Of a stretch of DNA of 48,693 nt, positions 39,056 to 48,068 are shown one piece after another. Made by a program: the position numbers and the translations under genes. Under the pieces are notes generated by a model. The model was given only the letters and a program-made list of their open reading frames with translations, did not search any database and was not told where the DNA came from. Origin of the DNA: an uncultured Ectothiorhodospiraceae bacterium. GTDB taxonomy: Bacteria; Pseudomonadota; Gammaproteobacteria; S012-40. Each line of letters starts with the position of its first letter. Positions within the stretch are counted from its first letter, which is position 1. The DNA lies in NCBI GenBank assembly GCA_945787715.1, contig CALZJE010000002.1, positions 76,417-125,109 on the forward strand, given 5' to 3'.

Positions 39056-39207
39056 GGGCGCTATGGCAAATGCCTCGAAAATTGTTTTTGTCGCTAAACT
39101 CCAAACTAATTGATAATTTTGTAAACTTGTTAGCTAAGGTTTTGTTTGCCATATGATGTACTTGCTAAATATTGATGGGTCGATATTTTTAGATTAGGAT
39201 TTGTGAA

Positions 39208-39657
39208 ATGGTTGAAGAAACGGTTCCTTTTTGGAAAACTAAAAAATTAGAAGAAATGAATGACGAAGAGTGGGAATCTCTTTGTGATGGCTGTGCGCGA
39301 TGTTGTCAAATTAAATTAGAAGATGTTGATGATGGTGAAATTTATTATACCCAATTGGTTTGTCGCTTACTTGATTTGGATAACTGTCAGTGTACAGAGT
39401 ATGAAACACGAAGTAAGCTAGTTCCAACTTGTGTAAGCATGAAAGCAAAAGATGTGCGTAGTATAAAATGGATGCCCGATACTTGTGCGTATCGTTTGCT
39501 GGCAGAAGGAAAAGATTTGCCTGAATGGCATCCGTTAATTAGTAAAGATAAATATTCGGTAATAGATGCGAATATTTCTGTGCGGGGCAATGTAATACCC
39601 GAATATAAAGTTCCAGAAGATGAGTGGGAATATTATGTCACGGACAAACACGAATAA
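39208..39657 (+). CDS. YcgN-family cysteine-cluster protein (UPF0260)
   Basis: This 149-residue protein starts with PFWKTKKLEEMNDEEWESLC and has the cysteine pattern CDGCARCC, then CRLLDLDNCQC, then PTCVSM and CAYR, with the closing WHPLISKDKYSVIDANISV, all typical of the YcgN family. The clustered Cys could hold a metal or an iron-sulphur cluster; function is unknown. It is a single gene between the cation exporter and a hairpin. Confidence 0.92.
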   Translation: MVEETVPFWKTKKLEEMNDEEWESLCDGCARCCQIKLEDVDDGEIYYTQLVCRLLDLDNCQCTEYETRSKLVPTCVSMKAKDVRSIKWMPDTCAYRLLAEGKDLPEWHPLISKDKYSVIDANISVRGNVIPEYKVPEDEWEYYVTDKHE

Positions 39658-39799
39658 GACGCATGTACAGTGTGGCATGCGTAAGTTGGTATGGGGCGTG
39701 GGTATTCATACATCCATCAGTCGAGGCGTTACGATTTCAAAATTTGGTGATGAGTATTGGACGATGCGATATTGGAGATCTGTGCGAATAAGCTCTTAA
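39635..39799 (+). CDS. Possible 54-residue small protein
   Basis: ATG 39635 opens a frame that overlaps the end of the YcgN-family gene by 23 bases and ends at the left arm of the following hairpin. The peptide is basic and aromatic (SKFGDEYWTMRYWRSVRISS). Upstream GAGTGGGA is a weak ribosome site. No homology is recognised; it may be spurious. Confidence 0.25.
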   Translation: MSRTNTNKTHVQCGMRKLVWGVGIHTSISRGVTISKFGDEYWTMRYWRSVRISS

Positions 39800-39830
39800 C
39801 CGGACTGATTTTCTATCTCTCAGTCCGGTT
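39798..39830. terminator. Perfect 11-bp hairpin between convergent genes
   Basis: AACCGGACTGA and TCAGTCCGGTT pair perfectly around an 11-base loop, seven bases from the hemN stop codon. T-tracts are poor on both sides. Confidence 0.6.
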
Positions 39831-39836
39831 ATGGAA

Positions 39837-41237
39837 TTAAATAACTTTTGAGAAACGCTGTTCTTTGCTCTGTCTTAAATAGTAGTCAAACACCATGCAG
39901 ATATTTCGAATGAGCAGACGGCCTTTCGGAACGACATTGATTGATGTGCTAGTCAATTCAATTAAACCATCGGTTTGCATTTGATGAAGTGTATCCAACT
40001 CTTCTGCGAAATATTCAGTAAATTGAATGTTGAAAAGTGATTCGATTGCGCTAAAGTTCAATTCGAAATGACAAATTAATTGTGTAATTACTTCACGACG
40101 CAATATATCGTCCAGGCTTAATTCAACACCACGGTATATCGGTAATTTACCCGCGTCAATTGCATTATAATAGCCTTCCATCGTCTTTTCATTTTGAGTA
40201 TAGCTGTTTGCAACTTGGCCAATGGATGTAACACCAATAGCCACTAAATCACAATCTGCATGTGTTGAATAGCCTTGAAAGTTTCTATATAACGTGCGTT
40301 CACGTTGTGCGATTGCCAATTCGTCATCTGGCTTAGCGAAGTGATCCATACCAATATATACATAGCCAGCTTCCGCAAGTTTTTCAAAACTGACCTTTAA
40401 AATATCCAATTTTTCTGACGGGCTTGGTAGCTCTTCGACATTAATACGGCGCTGCGGTTTAAACATTTCTGGAAGATGCGCATAATTAAATACAGAAAGT
40501 CTATCTGGTGAGGCATCGATGACTTTGTCGAGTGTTTTAGCAAAGCTTTCTGTTGTTTGTAGCGGTAAGCCGTAGATCAGATCAAGGCTAATGGATTTAA
40601 AGTTGTTGTCTCTTGCTGCCTGAAGGACATTTAAAGTCTCTTCTTCAGACTGAATTCGATTTACAGCTTTTTGAACTTGCGGATCAAAATCCTGCAAGCC
40701 CATACTTATACGATTGAAGCCTAGTTCACGTAACAACTCAATGCTCGACCGATCTACTTCTCGCGGATCAAGCTCAATGGAGTATTCACCGCTGTCATCA
40801 TCATGCAAGGTAAAGTGTTTTCTGGTTTGCTGCATTAATCCACGCATTTCATCGTGGCTGATGAAGGTTGGGGTACCGCCACCCCAGTGTAGCTGATCAA
40901 TAACGCGATTATCATCAAACAAGGCTGATTGCATTTCTATTTCTTTGTAAACACGTTCCAGATAAGGAGCGGCTTTACTTCTATCTTTAGTGACGACTTT
41001 ATTACATCCGCAGTAAAAACAAACAGTGTCGCAAAAGGGGATGTGGAAGTAGAGAGATAAGGGTTTGGCTTGAGGAAGTTGTCGACTCTCTTCGTTGGAT
41101 TTCTCACAGAATGCCTTGTAACTATCAAGATTAATGCCTTCGTGAAACTGAACAGCTGTGGGATAGGATGTATATCTTGGCCCTGCTTTGTCATAGCGCT
41201 TGATGAGTTCTTCATCGAATATCTGTGATTGATCCAT
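39837..41237 (-). CDS. hemN: Oxygen-independent coproporphyrinogen III dehydrogenase HemN
   Basis: HemN is the radical-SAM enzyme that makes protoporphyrinogen IX without oxygen. It has GPRYTSYPTAVQF near the N-terminus, the cluster motif CDTVCFYCGCN (CxxxCxxCxC), LHWGGGTPTF, the GLQDFDPQVQKAVNR loop and a C-terminal HemN domain ending in NICMVFDYYLR. ATG 41237 gives 466 residues; an in-frame TTG at 41249 is less likely. The gene suggests growth at low oxygen at least at times. Divergent from dapF. Confidence 0.96.
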   Translation of the reverse strand: MDQSQIFDEELIKRYDKAGPRYTSYPTAVQFHEGINLDSYKAFCEKSNEESRQLPQAKPLSLYFHIPFCDTVCFYCGCNKVVTKDRSKAAPYLERVYKEIEMQSALFDDNRVIDQLHWGGGTPTFISHDEMRGLMQQTRKHFTLHDDDSGEYSIELDPREVDRSSIELLRELGFNRISMGLQDFDPQVQKAVNRIQSEEETLNVLQAARDNNFKSISLDLIYGLPLQTTESFAKTLDKVIDASPDRLSVFNYAHLPEMFKPQRRINVEELPSPSEKLDILKVSFEKLAEAGYVYIGMDHFAKPDDELAIAQRERTLYRNFQGYSTHADCDLVAIGVTSIGQVANSYTQNEKTMEGYYNAIDAGKLPIYRGVELSLDDILRREVITQLICHFELNFSAIESLFNIQFTEYFAEELDTLHQMQTDGLIELTSTSINVVPKGRLLIRNICMVFDYYLRQSKEQRFSKVI

Positions 41238-41362
41238 GCTAATATCCAAGTAATGTTGTCAGATTAAACGTAATTTACCGCTAATTATACTGAAATCGAG
41301 TTTTTTTAGCCACAAACAGAGATAAGCTTGCAAGAAATGAGTTTCCGGTTATGCTGTGCACT

Positions 41363-42193
41363 ATGAAGCTGAAATTTACAAAAATGCATGGGCTGGGCAA
41401 TGATTTTGTTGTGCTTGATGCGATAAATCAAGCAGTTAATTTGACAAATGAACAGATGCGTTTTATCGCTGATCGTCATTTTGGTGTTGGTTGTGATCAA
41501 ATTTTATTGGTCGAAAAAACTGCTAGAGATGGTGTTGATTTTCGATATCGCATATTTAATGCAGATGGCGGTGAAGTAGAACAGTGTGGCAACGGCGCTC
41601 GCTGTTTTGCACGGTTTGTGCTTGATAATAAATTAACCAATAAAAAGTGTATTACTGTTGAGACGAATAGTGGAATTATTATTCTGGAAGCTGTGAATGG
41701 AAAGTGGGTGAGAGTAAATATGGGGATTCCCATCTTTCATCCGAAAGAAATACCTATTGCTACTGAGGAAAAATCAGACCGCTATTTGTTGAATGTTGAT
41801 AATCAGGATGTTGAGTTTGGCGCCGTTTCAATAGGAAATCCTCACGCAGTCACTTTGGTGACTGATGTACAAACTGCGCCAGTAAATCAGTTGGGCAGTC
41901 TGCTGGAGTCTCATCCATTTTTTCCTCAAAAAGCAAATATCGGTTTTCTACAAATCGAAAGCCGAACTAAAGCTAAACTGCGAGTTTTTGAGCGCGGGGT
42001 TGGTGAAACCTTAGCGTGTGGTACGGGGGCATGTGCTGCAATGGTGATAGGGAGTTTGTGGGGCGAATTTGATGATTCGATAATACTGACTTTACCCGGA
42101 GGCGATTTGCAAATTGAATGGAAAGGTGAGGGCGAACCTGTTTATTTATCCGGGCCTGCTGATTTTGTTTTTACCGGTGAGATAGATATTTAA
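41363..42193 (+). CDS. dapF: Diaminopimelate epimerase
   Basis: DapF converts LL- to meso-diaminopimelate for lysine and peptidoglycan. The sequence shows FTKMHGLGNDFVVLDA, the first catalytic Cys in EQCGNGARCFARF, IGNPHAVTLV, ERGVGETLACGTGACAA with the second catalytic Cys, and a closing LPGGDLQIEWKG. ATG 41363 (MKLKFTKMHG) matches the family start better than ATG 41351; neither has a strong ribosome site. First gene of the dapF-DUF484-xerC run. Confidence 0.96.
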   Translation: MKLKFTKMHGLGNDFVVLDAINQAVNLTNEQMRFIADRHFGVGCDQILLVEKTARDGVDFRYRIFNADGGEVEQCGNGARCFARFVLDNKLTNKKCITVETNSGIIILEAVNGKWVRVNMGIPIFHPKEIPIATEEKSDRYLLNVDNQDVEFGAVSIGNPHAVTLVTDVQTAPVNQLGSLLESHPFFPQKANIGFLQIESRTKAKLRVFERGVGETLACGTGACAAMVIGSLWGEFDDSIILTLPGGDLQIEWKGEGEPVYLSGPADFVFTGEIDI

Positions 42194-42261
42194 TTCTTCG
42201 GAAATTAAAAAAATCCATTATACTCAACTTTCAAACTGTAACGATTCTACGAAGGAACACC

Positions 42262-42969
42262 ATGACATCAAAAACTCAAAAAGATGGACATAACAAATCA
42301 AAAGCATGTAGTGCTAATGATGTTGATTCATTTTTAAGGAGTCATCCAGATTTCTTTTCGGAACGCTCAGAGCTATTACTGGAAATAGAAGTGCCTCACC
42401 CTGCTGGTGGTGCGGTTTCTCTTATTGAAAGGCAAGTCGCACTTTTACGACATGATAACAAAGAGCTTAAAAATCGTATTAAAGAGCTGGTGGATGTCGC
42501 AAGGGATAACGAGCAACTTATTAGTAAGCTTCACCATGTCAGTGTTGCATTGATTGAAACAGAAACTGTTGATGACTTTGTCGAAGTGTTGAGTGAACGT
42601 GTTCAAAATGATTTTTCAGCCAATTTGGTCAGTGTAAAAGTATTTAATGAAGACCTGGTTGCGGCAATTCAACGACGCGAAGTTGTTTCAAAAAATGACG
42701 ATGAGCTTGCCAGCTTCGATAAATTTCTAGCGAATAAAAAACCGATTTGTGGTCGGTTTAACGCAAGTCAATTAAACTATCTCTTTTCTGATCATGCTGA
42801 AAAAGTGAAATCCATGGCATTAGTTCCTTTGGTAAATATGAATACCGTAGGAATGATTGCTATCGGCAGTGATGATCCTAACCATTTTAAAGCGGGAATG
42901 AGTACAGCTTTTCTCTCTTCCTTAAGTGATATTGCATCAGCTGTATTAAAGCGTCATTTGATTCATTAA
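42262..42969 (+). CDS. DUF484 family protein
   Basis: 235 residues with an N-terminal VDSFLRSHPDFFSERSELL, a coiled-coil stretch (residues about 50-85) and a GAF-like C-terminal domain (LVPLVNMNTVGMIAIGSDDP). This matches DUF484, which sits between dapF and xerC in many gammaproteobacteria, as here. The role is unknown; the GAF-like fold suggests a ligand-sensing or dimerising function. AAGGA precedes the ATG. Confidence 0.92.
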   Translation: MTSKTQKDGHNKSKACSANDVDSFLRSHPDFFSERSELLLEIEVPHPAGGAVSLIERQVALLRHDNKELKNRIKELVDVARDNEQLISKLHHVSVALIETETVDDFVEVLSERVQNDFSANLVSVKVFNEDLVAAIQRREVVSKNDDELASFDKFLANKKPICGRFNASQLNYLFSDHAEKVKSMALVPLVNMNTVGMIAIGSDDPNHFKAGMSTAFLSSLSDIASAVLKRHLIH

Positions 42970-42970
42970 A

Positions 42971-43873
42971 ATGTCTATTGAGTTATCCTGGTTTGAGCAA
43001 TTTTATGCATACCTGGAAAATGAAAAAAGATTTTCAAAACATACAACACTTGCCTACCAACGAGATCTGCGAGACTTTCAACAGTTTTATCATAAGTTCG
43101 AACTTCAATCTTTAAGAGACGTTACAGTCCATACAGTGAGACAATATATCGCCGATGCCAATCGGCGACAGCTGGGTGCCAGAAGCATTCAGCGCAGATT
43201 GTCTGCGCTCCGCTCATTCTATCGTTACCTTGAAAGAGAAAAGTACGTTGATGTTAATCCGGTGAACGGGGTAAAAGCGCCAAAAATACCTCAACGCTTA
43301 CCAAAAATAATGGATGTTGATCAAGTACAAGCACTGCTAACAATCACTGATGACGATGCTTTAGCTGTTAGGGACGTCGCGATACTAGAGCTTTTTTATT
43401 CCAGTGGATTACGATTAACTGAGCTTGTTTCATTAAATATAAACGATTTAGACATTGCAGGAAAAACATTACGTGTCTTGGGTAAGGGAAATAAAGTACG
43501 ACAAATACCGGTAGGTAAAATGGCGTTAGAAGCGCTCAAGAAATGGTTCGAAATTAGGGAATGTTGGATTAGTGACAATGAATGTGCGATTTTTATCACC
43601 CGAAAGGGTAGTCGAATATCCCAACGCAATGTGCAAGCACGGTTGAAACAGTGGGGGCAAAAGCAGTCCTTAAATACCGGACTCCACCCTCATCGATTAC
43701 GTCACTCTTTTGCGAGTCATCTATTGGAATCGAGTAGTGACATTCGGGCAGTGCAAGAATTGCTAGGCCACGAAAATTTGAGTAGCACACAAATATACAC
43801 CCATCTTGATTTTCAACATTTGGCTAATGTTTATGATAAAGCTCACCCTAGAGCAAAGAAAAAAACTCGCTAA
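42971..43873 (+). CDS. xerC: Tyrosine recombinase XerC
   Basis: XerC, with XerD, resolves chromosome dimers at dif. The 300-residue protein has the SAM-like N-terminal domain (FEQFYAYLENEKRFSKHTTL), the catalytic Arg in SSGLRLTELVSLN, the Lys hairpin VLGKGNKVRQIPV, HPHRLRHSFASHLLE with the His-x-x-Arg motif, LLGHENLSSTQIYTH and the nucleophilic Tyr in QIYTHLDF. It starts one base after DUF484 and ends the run. Its position in a dapF context supports XerC over XerD or a phage integrase. Confidence 0.94.
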   Translation: MSIELSWFEQFYAYLENEKRFSKHTTLAYQRDLRDFQQFYHKFELQSLRDVTVHTVRQYIADANRRQLGARSIQRRLSALRSFYRYLEREKYVDVNPVNGVKAPKIPQRLPKIMDVDQVQALLTITDDDALAVRDVAILELFYSSGLRLTELVSLNINDLDIAGKTLRVLGKGNKVRQIPVGKMALEALKKWFEIRECWISDNECAIFITRKGSRISQRNVQARLKQWGQKQSLNTGLHPHRLRHSFASHLLESSSDIRAVQELLGHENLSSTQIYTHLDFQHLANVYDKAHPRAKKKTR

Positions 43874-44355
43874 GATATAGTGCCCATCTCTTCTATTTAT
43901 ACAGACTACCTTATCCCACGATCACCGAAAATAATGATTTGTGCTTCCCTACAATTACCGATGCAATCTCGTTCGAGATAGAAATTAAAAAAATGTGCGT
44001 CATATTATTTAAACTTATTCAGTAAATATCGCCTTGTTTTTCATTTATTCACTTAAAGTTATTACTTAATATATTGATACAATCTATTGATATTAAATAA
44101 CTATATAGGTGATTAATATAGAAAGTATGACAAAATATAAATAACTCTTAAAAAGCGCTTGATATTCTGTATGAAAAATATAAAAATCATCATACCTATT
44201 ATCTTTAAAAAAAAGTTGGACGTTGCAAAAGAACGTCCAATTAGATTTTCTAGGATTATCGAGAGCTGAATTCTAAAAACAAATTAAAGCGACGCCCCAA
44301 TTTGTCGAATAAATCGGAGGACCGTAATAATTTATACCGCAATAAGAGAAGAGAT
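43874..44355. other. AT-rich gap before the LbtU-type porin
   Basis: About 480 bases, very AT-rich, with no gene found. It holds the hairpin at 44207-44240 and AT-rich partial repeats (TATTGATA twice near 44080-44095). I saw no convincing Fur box. Confidence 0.45.
44207..44240 (-). terminator. Hairpin with U-tract on the minus strand
   Basis: TTGGACGTT (44216-44224) and AACGTCCAA (44232-44240) form a perfect 9-bp stem with a 7-base loop. On the minus strand it runs into CTTTTTTTTT, a good terminator; on the plus strand only TTAGATTTTC follows. No minus-strand gene lies immediately to its right. Confidence 0.6.
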
Positions 44356-45357
44356 ATGATTATTAACAGAAGAAAAAAACTTAGTTCGGTAAAGGCTGTA
44401 CTGAGCACTGCTTTATTAATAAATTGTGCATCAGTCTATTCGGCAGAAATGGAGATCAGCGGCGTTGCTGAAGTCGAAATGTTTTTGCTTAACACAAAAG
44501 ACAATACAACGAGTGATGTCGGTTTAGCAACAGTGGAAATAGGTCTTGACGGTACTATTGCTGAGGGTGTTGATGTGCATATTTTAATGCTACATGAAGA
44601 AGATGATACACCGCTTGAAATTGATGAAGGGACTATTGCATTGTCAAATATTGCGGGAATTCCATTAAGTTTAACAGCCGGTCAAATGTACCTTCCATTT
44701 GGTAAGTTTGAATCAAATATGATTTCAGATCCCTTAACACTTGAAATAGGTGAAATCAGAGAAAGTACGGTTGCTATTGGTTATGAGTTAGATGGGATAT
44801 ATGGTTCTTATTATATGTTCAATGGAAATTCTGAAAACTCAGCGGATGATAACGCTTCGGATTTTGGCTTAAACGCGGGTTATACAACAAATACATTGGA
44901 TATTGGGTTTAGCTATCTTAGTAGCTTCGCAGAAACTGACACCATGCAAGACAGTGTGAGCAGTGCAGGGGATAATGTTCCTGGAGGAATGGGTCTGCAT
45001 GCCATCGTTAACATGGGACCCGTTCAACTAATTGCTGAATATATTACTGCAATAGAAAAATTTGATGCCGCAGACTTTGCATTTGAGAGTAATGCCAGCA
45101 AACCAAGTGCTTACAGCGCAGAAATTGCCTATACCTTGAATTTCATGGGTAAAGAAACAACAATGGCAGCCAGTGTGCAAGGAACAAAAGAGGCGGCAAG
45201 TGCAGGTCTGGCAGAGTCACGCATTATGTTAGGATTAAGCACAGTATTGAACGATAACACATCCTTATCATTGGAATTCATGAATGAATCTGATGTTGAA
45301 GGTGGGACGGGAGATGGAACAAATGTTATGACAGCGCAAATTGCCGTTGCGTTTTAA
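44356..45357 (+). CDS. LbtU-type siderophore porin
   Basis: 333 residues from ATG 44356, where a signal peptide begins (ending about SVYSAEM). The body has the LbtU-like order: LATVEIGLDGTI, VHILMLHEEDDTPLEIDEGTIAL, TAGQMYLPFGKFESNMISDPL and LEIGEIRESTVAIGYE, then alternating strands to a terminal AVAF. LbtU of Legionella is an outer-membrane receptor for the siderophore legiobactin; this homologue may take up a siderophore or another ligand. TTG 44302 is an alternative start giving 351 residues, but it buries the signal peptide. Confidence 0.82.
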   Translation: MIINRRKKLSSVKAVLSTALLINCASVYSAEMEISGVAEVEMFLLNTKDNTTSDVGLATVEIGLDGTIAEGVDVHILMLHEEDDTPLEIDEGTIALSNIAGIPLSLTAGQMYLPFGKFESNMISDPLTLEIGEIRESTVAIGYELDGIYGSYYMFNGNSENSADDNASDFGLNAGYTTNTLDIGFSYLSSFAETDTMQDSVSSAGDNVPGGMGLHAIVNMGPVQLIAEYITAIEKFDAADFAFESNASKPSAYSAEIAYTLNFMGKETTMAASVQGTKEAASAGLAESRIMLGLSTVLNDNTSLSLEFMNESDVEGGTGDGTNVMTAQIAVAF

Positions 45358-45384
45358 ATTATATTGCGTGGAATATGAATTTAA

Positions 45385-45416
45385 AAACCGGTTGATTTTC
45401 TTGCATCAACCGGTTT
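45385..45416 (+). terminator. Terminator-like hairpin after the porin gene
   Basis: AAACCGGTTGAT and ATCAACCGGTTT form a perfect 12-bp stem with an eight-base loop, 28 bases after the porin stop. The T-tract is short (TTT then AAG). Confidence 0.7.
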
Positions 45417-45510
45417 AAGAAAAGGATGCTTTTTAATCTTTCATTTTGATCGATTTAATGGGCAGCAAGCAGAGTTAAGTAACACCTGAGCTGATTTTTT
45501 AAAATCCGGG

Positions 45511-46062
45511 TTAGAATAGTTCGACCTGATCTTTCTCAATCTGTTTATCTTGTATTTCAGTCGCAAGTTTAATCGCATTTTGAATAGAATCCCCTTTCAT
45601 TAAAGCTTGGAAAAGAGCGCGATCTTCCTCCATGTTATAACTTTCCCCAATCTTTTCTTTGAGTTGCTGCCAACTGTTATGATCCAATAAGGAATCGGGC
45701 CGTTCAGCCATTAACATCAGTCGATTTATATTGCCGGAAGTATGTTGTAAACGCTGGGTCATTTTATCGTAGAACTGAAATCCTACGGTACCGGCTTCAA
45801 CTTTGTTGAGATAGTTTTCGCACATATCAGAAATTTCAGCTTTTAATGACATATTTTTCTTGTCATTGACATCCAGCTTTTCAGCGGCGATTTTGATGCT
45901 ATGAACATCGTTTACCATCTCCATAAATGTAGCGGTTAGTTTTCGAACTACAGAATTTGCTTCTTTCATGGAAATTTTTAGTTCACCAGATGCCAAGCTG
46001 AGGAAAAGATTTAACTCTTGGCTTAGATCTTCCGTAAAGTTATGATTTTCTTGAGTTGTCAT
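45511..46062 (-). CDS. Helical protein with CheZ/MCP-like motif
   Basis: 183 residues, almost entirely predicted helix, with no signal peptide. Residues about 95-110 (VGFQFYDKMTQRLQH) resemble the conserved LQFxDxxxQxLxH seen in CheZ-type phosphatases and near the C-termini of chemoreceptors. The C-terminus is acidic and ends DQVELF. The chain could be a CheZ-like helical hairpin acting on a response regulator, but no cheY is present in the window. QVELF also fits the QxxLF clamp-binding pentapeptide. Function unassigned. Confidence 0.6.
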   Translation of the reverse strand: MTTQENHNFTEDLSQELNLFLSLASGELKISMKEANSVVRKLTATFMEMVNDVHSIKIAAEKLDVNDKKNMSLKAEISDMCENYLNKVEAGTVGFQFYDKMTQRLQHTSGNINRLMLMAERPDSLLDHNSWQQLKEKIGESYNMEEDRALFQALMKGDSIQNAIKLATEIQDKQIEKDQVELF

Positions 46063-46220
46063 AAAAGCCCTTTTCTTGAAGTTAAGAATGATTATAGGTT
46101 TTATCGTTATTAACTTTGGAAAAGTTAAGTAAAAAAGAGTTTTTTTTATTTGCTTGTTTTATAGGCATCCCCCACGGGTCGGTAAATGTTCGTTGCTAAA
46201 ATGGAAGGGTAAAAAACAAC

Positions 46221-48068
46221 CTATTTTTCCTCTACCTTGGGTAAGTTTTCATATACACTTTCTACCACTTTTTTCATCTCCTGGTCAGATACTGGTAGAT
46301 ACAGAAACTCTTCCCCGGCGTTTTGCATTTCTTCCAGATTTAATACGGTACCACTTGGCAAATCATCGCCGTTACTTAGCTTTCCTTGTACAGCATATAG
46401 CACCCAACGTGGTCCTTCGAGAGACAGTACAAGATAGGAGGCATCAGAGACTGCAAGTATGCTGTGTGCGGCAAGGTGAGACATCGTGCCGTAGCTTAAA
46501 ACAATTCCGCCACCAAGCTCATAACCGGTCGGTACAACAACGGCTTTTGATAATTCATAGACACCAACAGTAGCGCCGCTAGCGACAGATGCTGTGGTTC
46601 CTGCAACAACGGTGGATCCAGCCAATAAATTTCCGAACAAATGGCTGCCAAGTGAGGCGGTTTGTCCGACAATAACAATACCGGAACCAGCCACAGTGCC
46701 AACGCCACCAGCAACAACCCCGACAGTGCCACTCGCTACGGTAACGCCTGCTGCCGTGAGAGGGACTCCCACATACTGCACACTTTTACCGCTAATATAA
46801 CCGATGCCTTTTAACGATGTGCCAACCGTTTGTCCCGCGATTATTGTACCTGCACCAACGGCGGTGCCGCCGACAGCGGTTGTTGCAGCGACGAGATTTC
46901 CGCCAGTCAACTGAAATAAACTATAGACTGACGCAACAGCGGATACTGCAGAGGGTGCAACGATATCATAAGCCGCACCAGCGGTATTCCAGGTAACTTC
47001 AATAGCAAGATTTGTGACGGCTACGCCTTGGTGAATCACTACCATGGTGGGGAACATAACAAAATTTACCGCAATATAACCGATCGAGGCACTACCGATT
47101 TTTGTCATAGGTTCGACAATGCCATCCCACAAAACACCTTGTAATACCCAACGCGCAGATTGAAGAATAGCTAAACCAAAGCCGGTTGAATTGATGTCAT
47201 TTAGACTTTCGCGAGCATTTCGAAAAGATTTGTTGACGTTTCTACCCGTATCTCTAGAAACATCACCAAGGATATTGGTAAATACCCGGTTATATTTCTT
47301 ACGTTCTTTATTAGATTGATTAATACCTCGGGTAAAAATTTTACTATCTGCTGCTTTTGAGATATCACTTGCGCGATTTGATAGCTTACTCGGAACCGCA
47401 GCATAACCTTTAACAAATTGATCGCTAGCGAATAACAAACTTGACCGTGCCGCTTGGCTTGTTGATTCGGAAAGAGATGCTGCACCTTTCCAAGAGCGAT
47501 TGATTAGCTGCTTGCCGCTGCTTGTGGTGTTGTCGGCAATGAATGTTCCATCAGCAACTAATCCCTCTTCTAATTGAGTGCTAAATGCCTGCATTGCTTC
47601 TGCCGTTGATTTCCCAAACTGCCATGACTCCACCACCATCTCTTTGCCGAAAGCTGATGAACGGTCAATCAGCAACCTGCCTTGTGGTGTAGTAATATCG
47701 GTAACTGACTTGCCAAGCTCTTCGCTACTGGATTTTATCTTGGAAGCGATTTCTATGCTAAATTCGGTTCCCTCAGAAACAATATAAACGGAATCAGCAG
47801 CGTTTTTTAATGATGTCATAAACGCTTGTCGAGCGCGAAGTCCCATCATTTCGCTGGCTAGTTCCAGTGGCCTTGGCCCTGCTGGTATCAATTTTATTTC
47901 GGTATTTGGGACTTCAAACGCACCATGTTTATAGAGGGAACTATGGCCTTCAGTAATCAATTTGCGAGAATGCTTAAGTGGATCTTCATTCTCATTAACA
48001 GTGCTGGCACATGAAGAGAGGAGTAGCCCCATCAGAATGAGTAGGGAGAGTTTAGTCACGTAGATCAT
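46221..48068 (-). CDS. Large lipoprotein with Gly/Ala/Val-rich hydrophobic region
   Basis: 615 residues from ATG 48068, chosen because it starts a lipoprotein signal (KLSLLILMGLLLSSC, lipobox LSSC, Cys at residue 20). Residues about 25-290 are soluble with repeated Ser/Lys-rich helices. Residues about 300-560 are long hydrophobic stretches of Gly, Ala, Val and Thr (for example GVVAGGVGTVAGSGIVIVGQ). A compact C-terminal domain (GPRWVLYAVQGKLSNGDDLP) ends it. Family unknown. It overlaps the preceding gene by 17 bases and shares its C-terminal domain, so they are paralogues in one operon. Confidence 0.7.
   Translation of the reverse strand: MIYVTKLSLLILMGLLLSSCASTVNENEDPLKHSRKLITEGHSSLYKHGAFEVPNTEIKLIPAGPRPLELASEMMGLRARQAFMTSLKNAADSVYIVSEGTEFSIEIASKIKSSSEELGKSVTDITTPQGRLLIDRSSAFGKEMVVESWQFGKSTAEAMQAFSTQLEEGLVADGTFIADNTTSSGKQLINRSWKGAASLSESTSQAARSSLLFASDQFVKGYAAVPSKLSNRASDISKAADSKIFTRGINQSNKERKKYNRVFTNILGDVSRDTGRNVNKSFRNARESLNDINSTGFGLAILQSARWVLQGVLWDGIVEPMTKIGSASIGYIAVNFVMFPTMVVIHQGVAVTNLAIEVTWNTAGAAYDIVAPSAVSAVASVYSLFQLTGGNLVAATTAVGGTAVGAGTIIAGQTVGTSLKGIGYISGKSVQYVGVPLTAAGVTVASGTVGVVAGGVGTVAGSGIVIVGQTASLGSHLFGNLLAGSTVVAGTTASVASGATVGVYELSKAVVVPTGYELGGGIVLSYGTMSHLAAHSILAVSDASYLVLSLEGPRWVLYAVQGKLSNGDDLPSGTVLNLEEMQNAGEEFLYLPVSDQEMKKVVESVYENLPKVEEK

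Noticed and set aside
44243-44270. ACGTCCAA...TTTTCTAGGATTAT resembling the right end of the inverted-repeat element at 16094-16119
   Set aside because: About 22 of 27 bases match, but there is no left-end partner nearby and the terminal repeat is imperfect, so a second element is not supported.
43900-44300. Fur box ahead of the LbtU-type porin
   Set aside because: TATTGATA repeats are suggestive but no 19-bp GATAAT-type palindrome was seen.
46154-46573. Plus-strand open frame of 139 codons
   Set aside because: It lies mostly antisense to the end of the large lipoprotein gene, has no protein-like features and is explained as a shadow frame.
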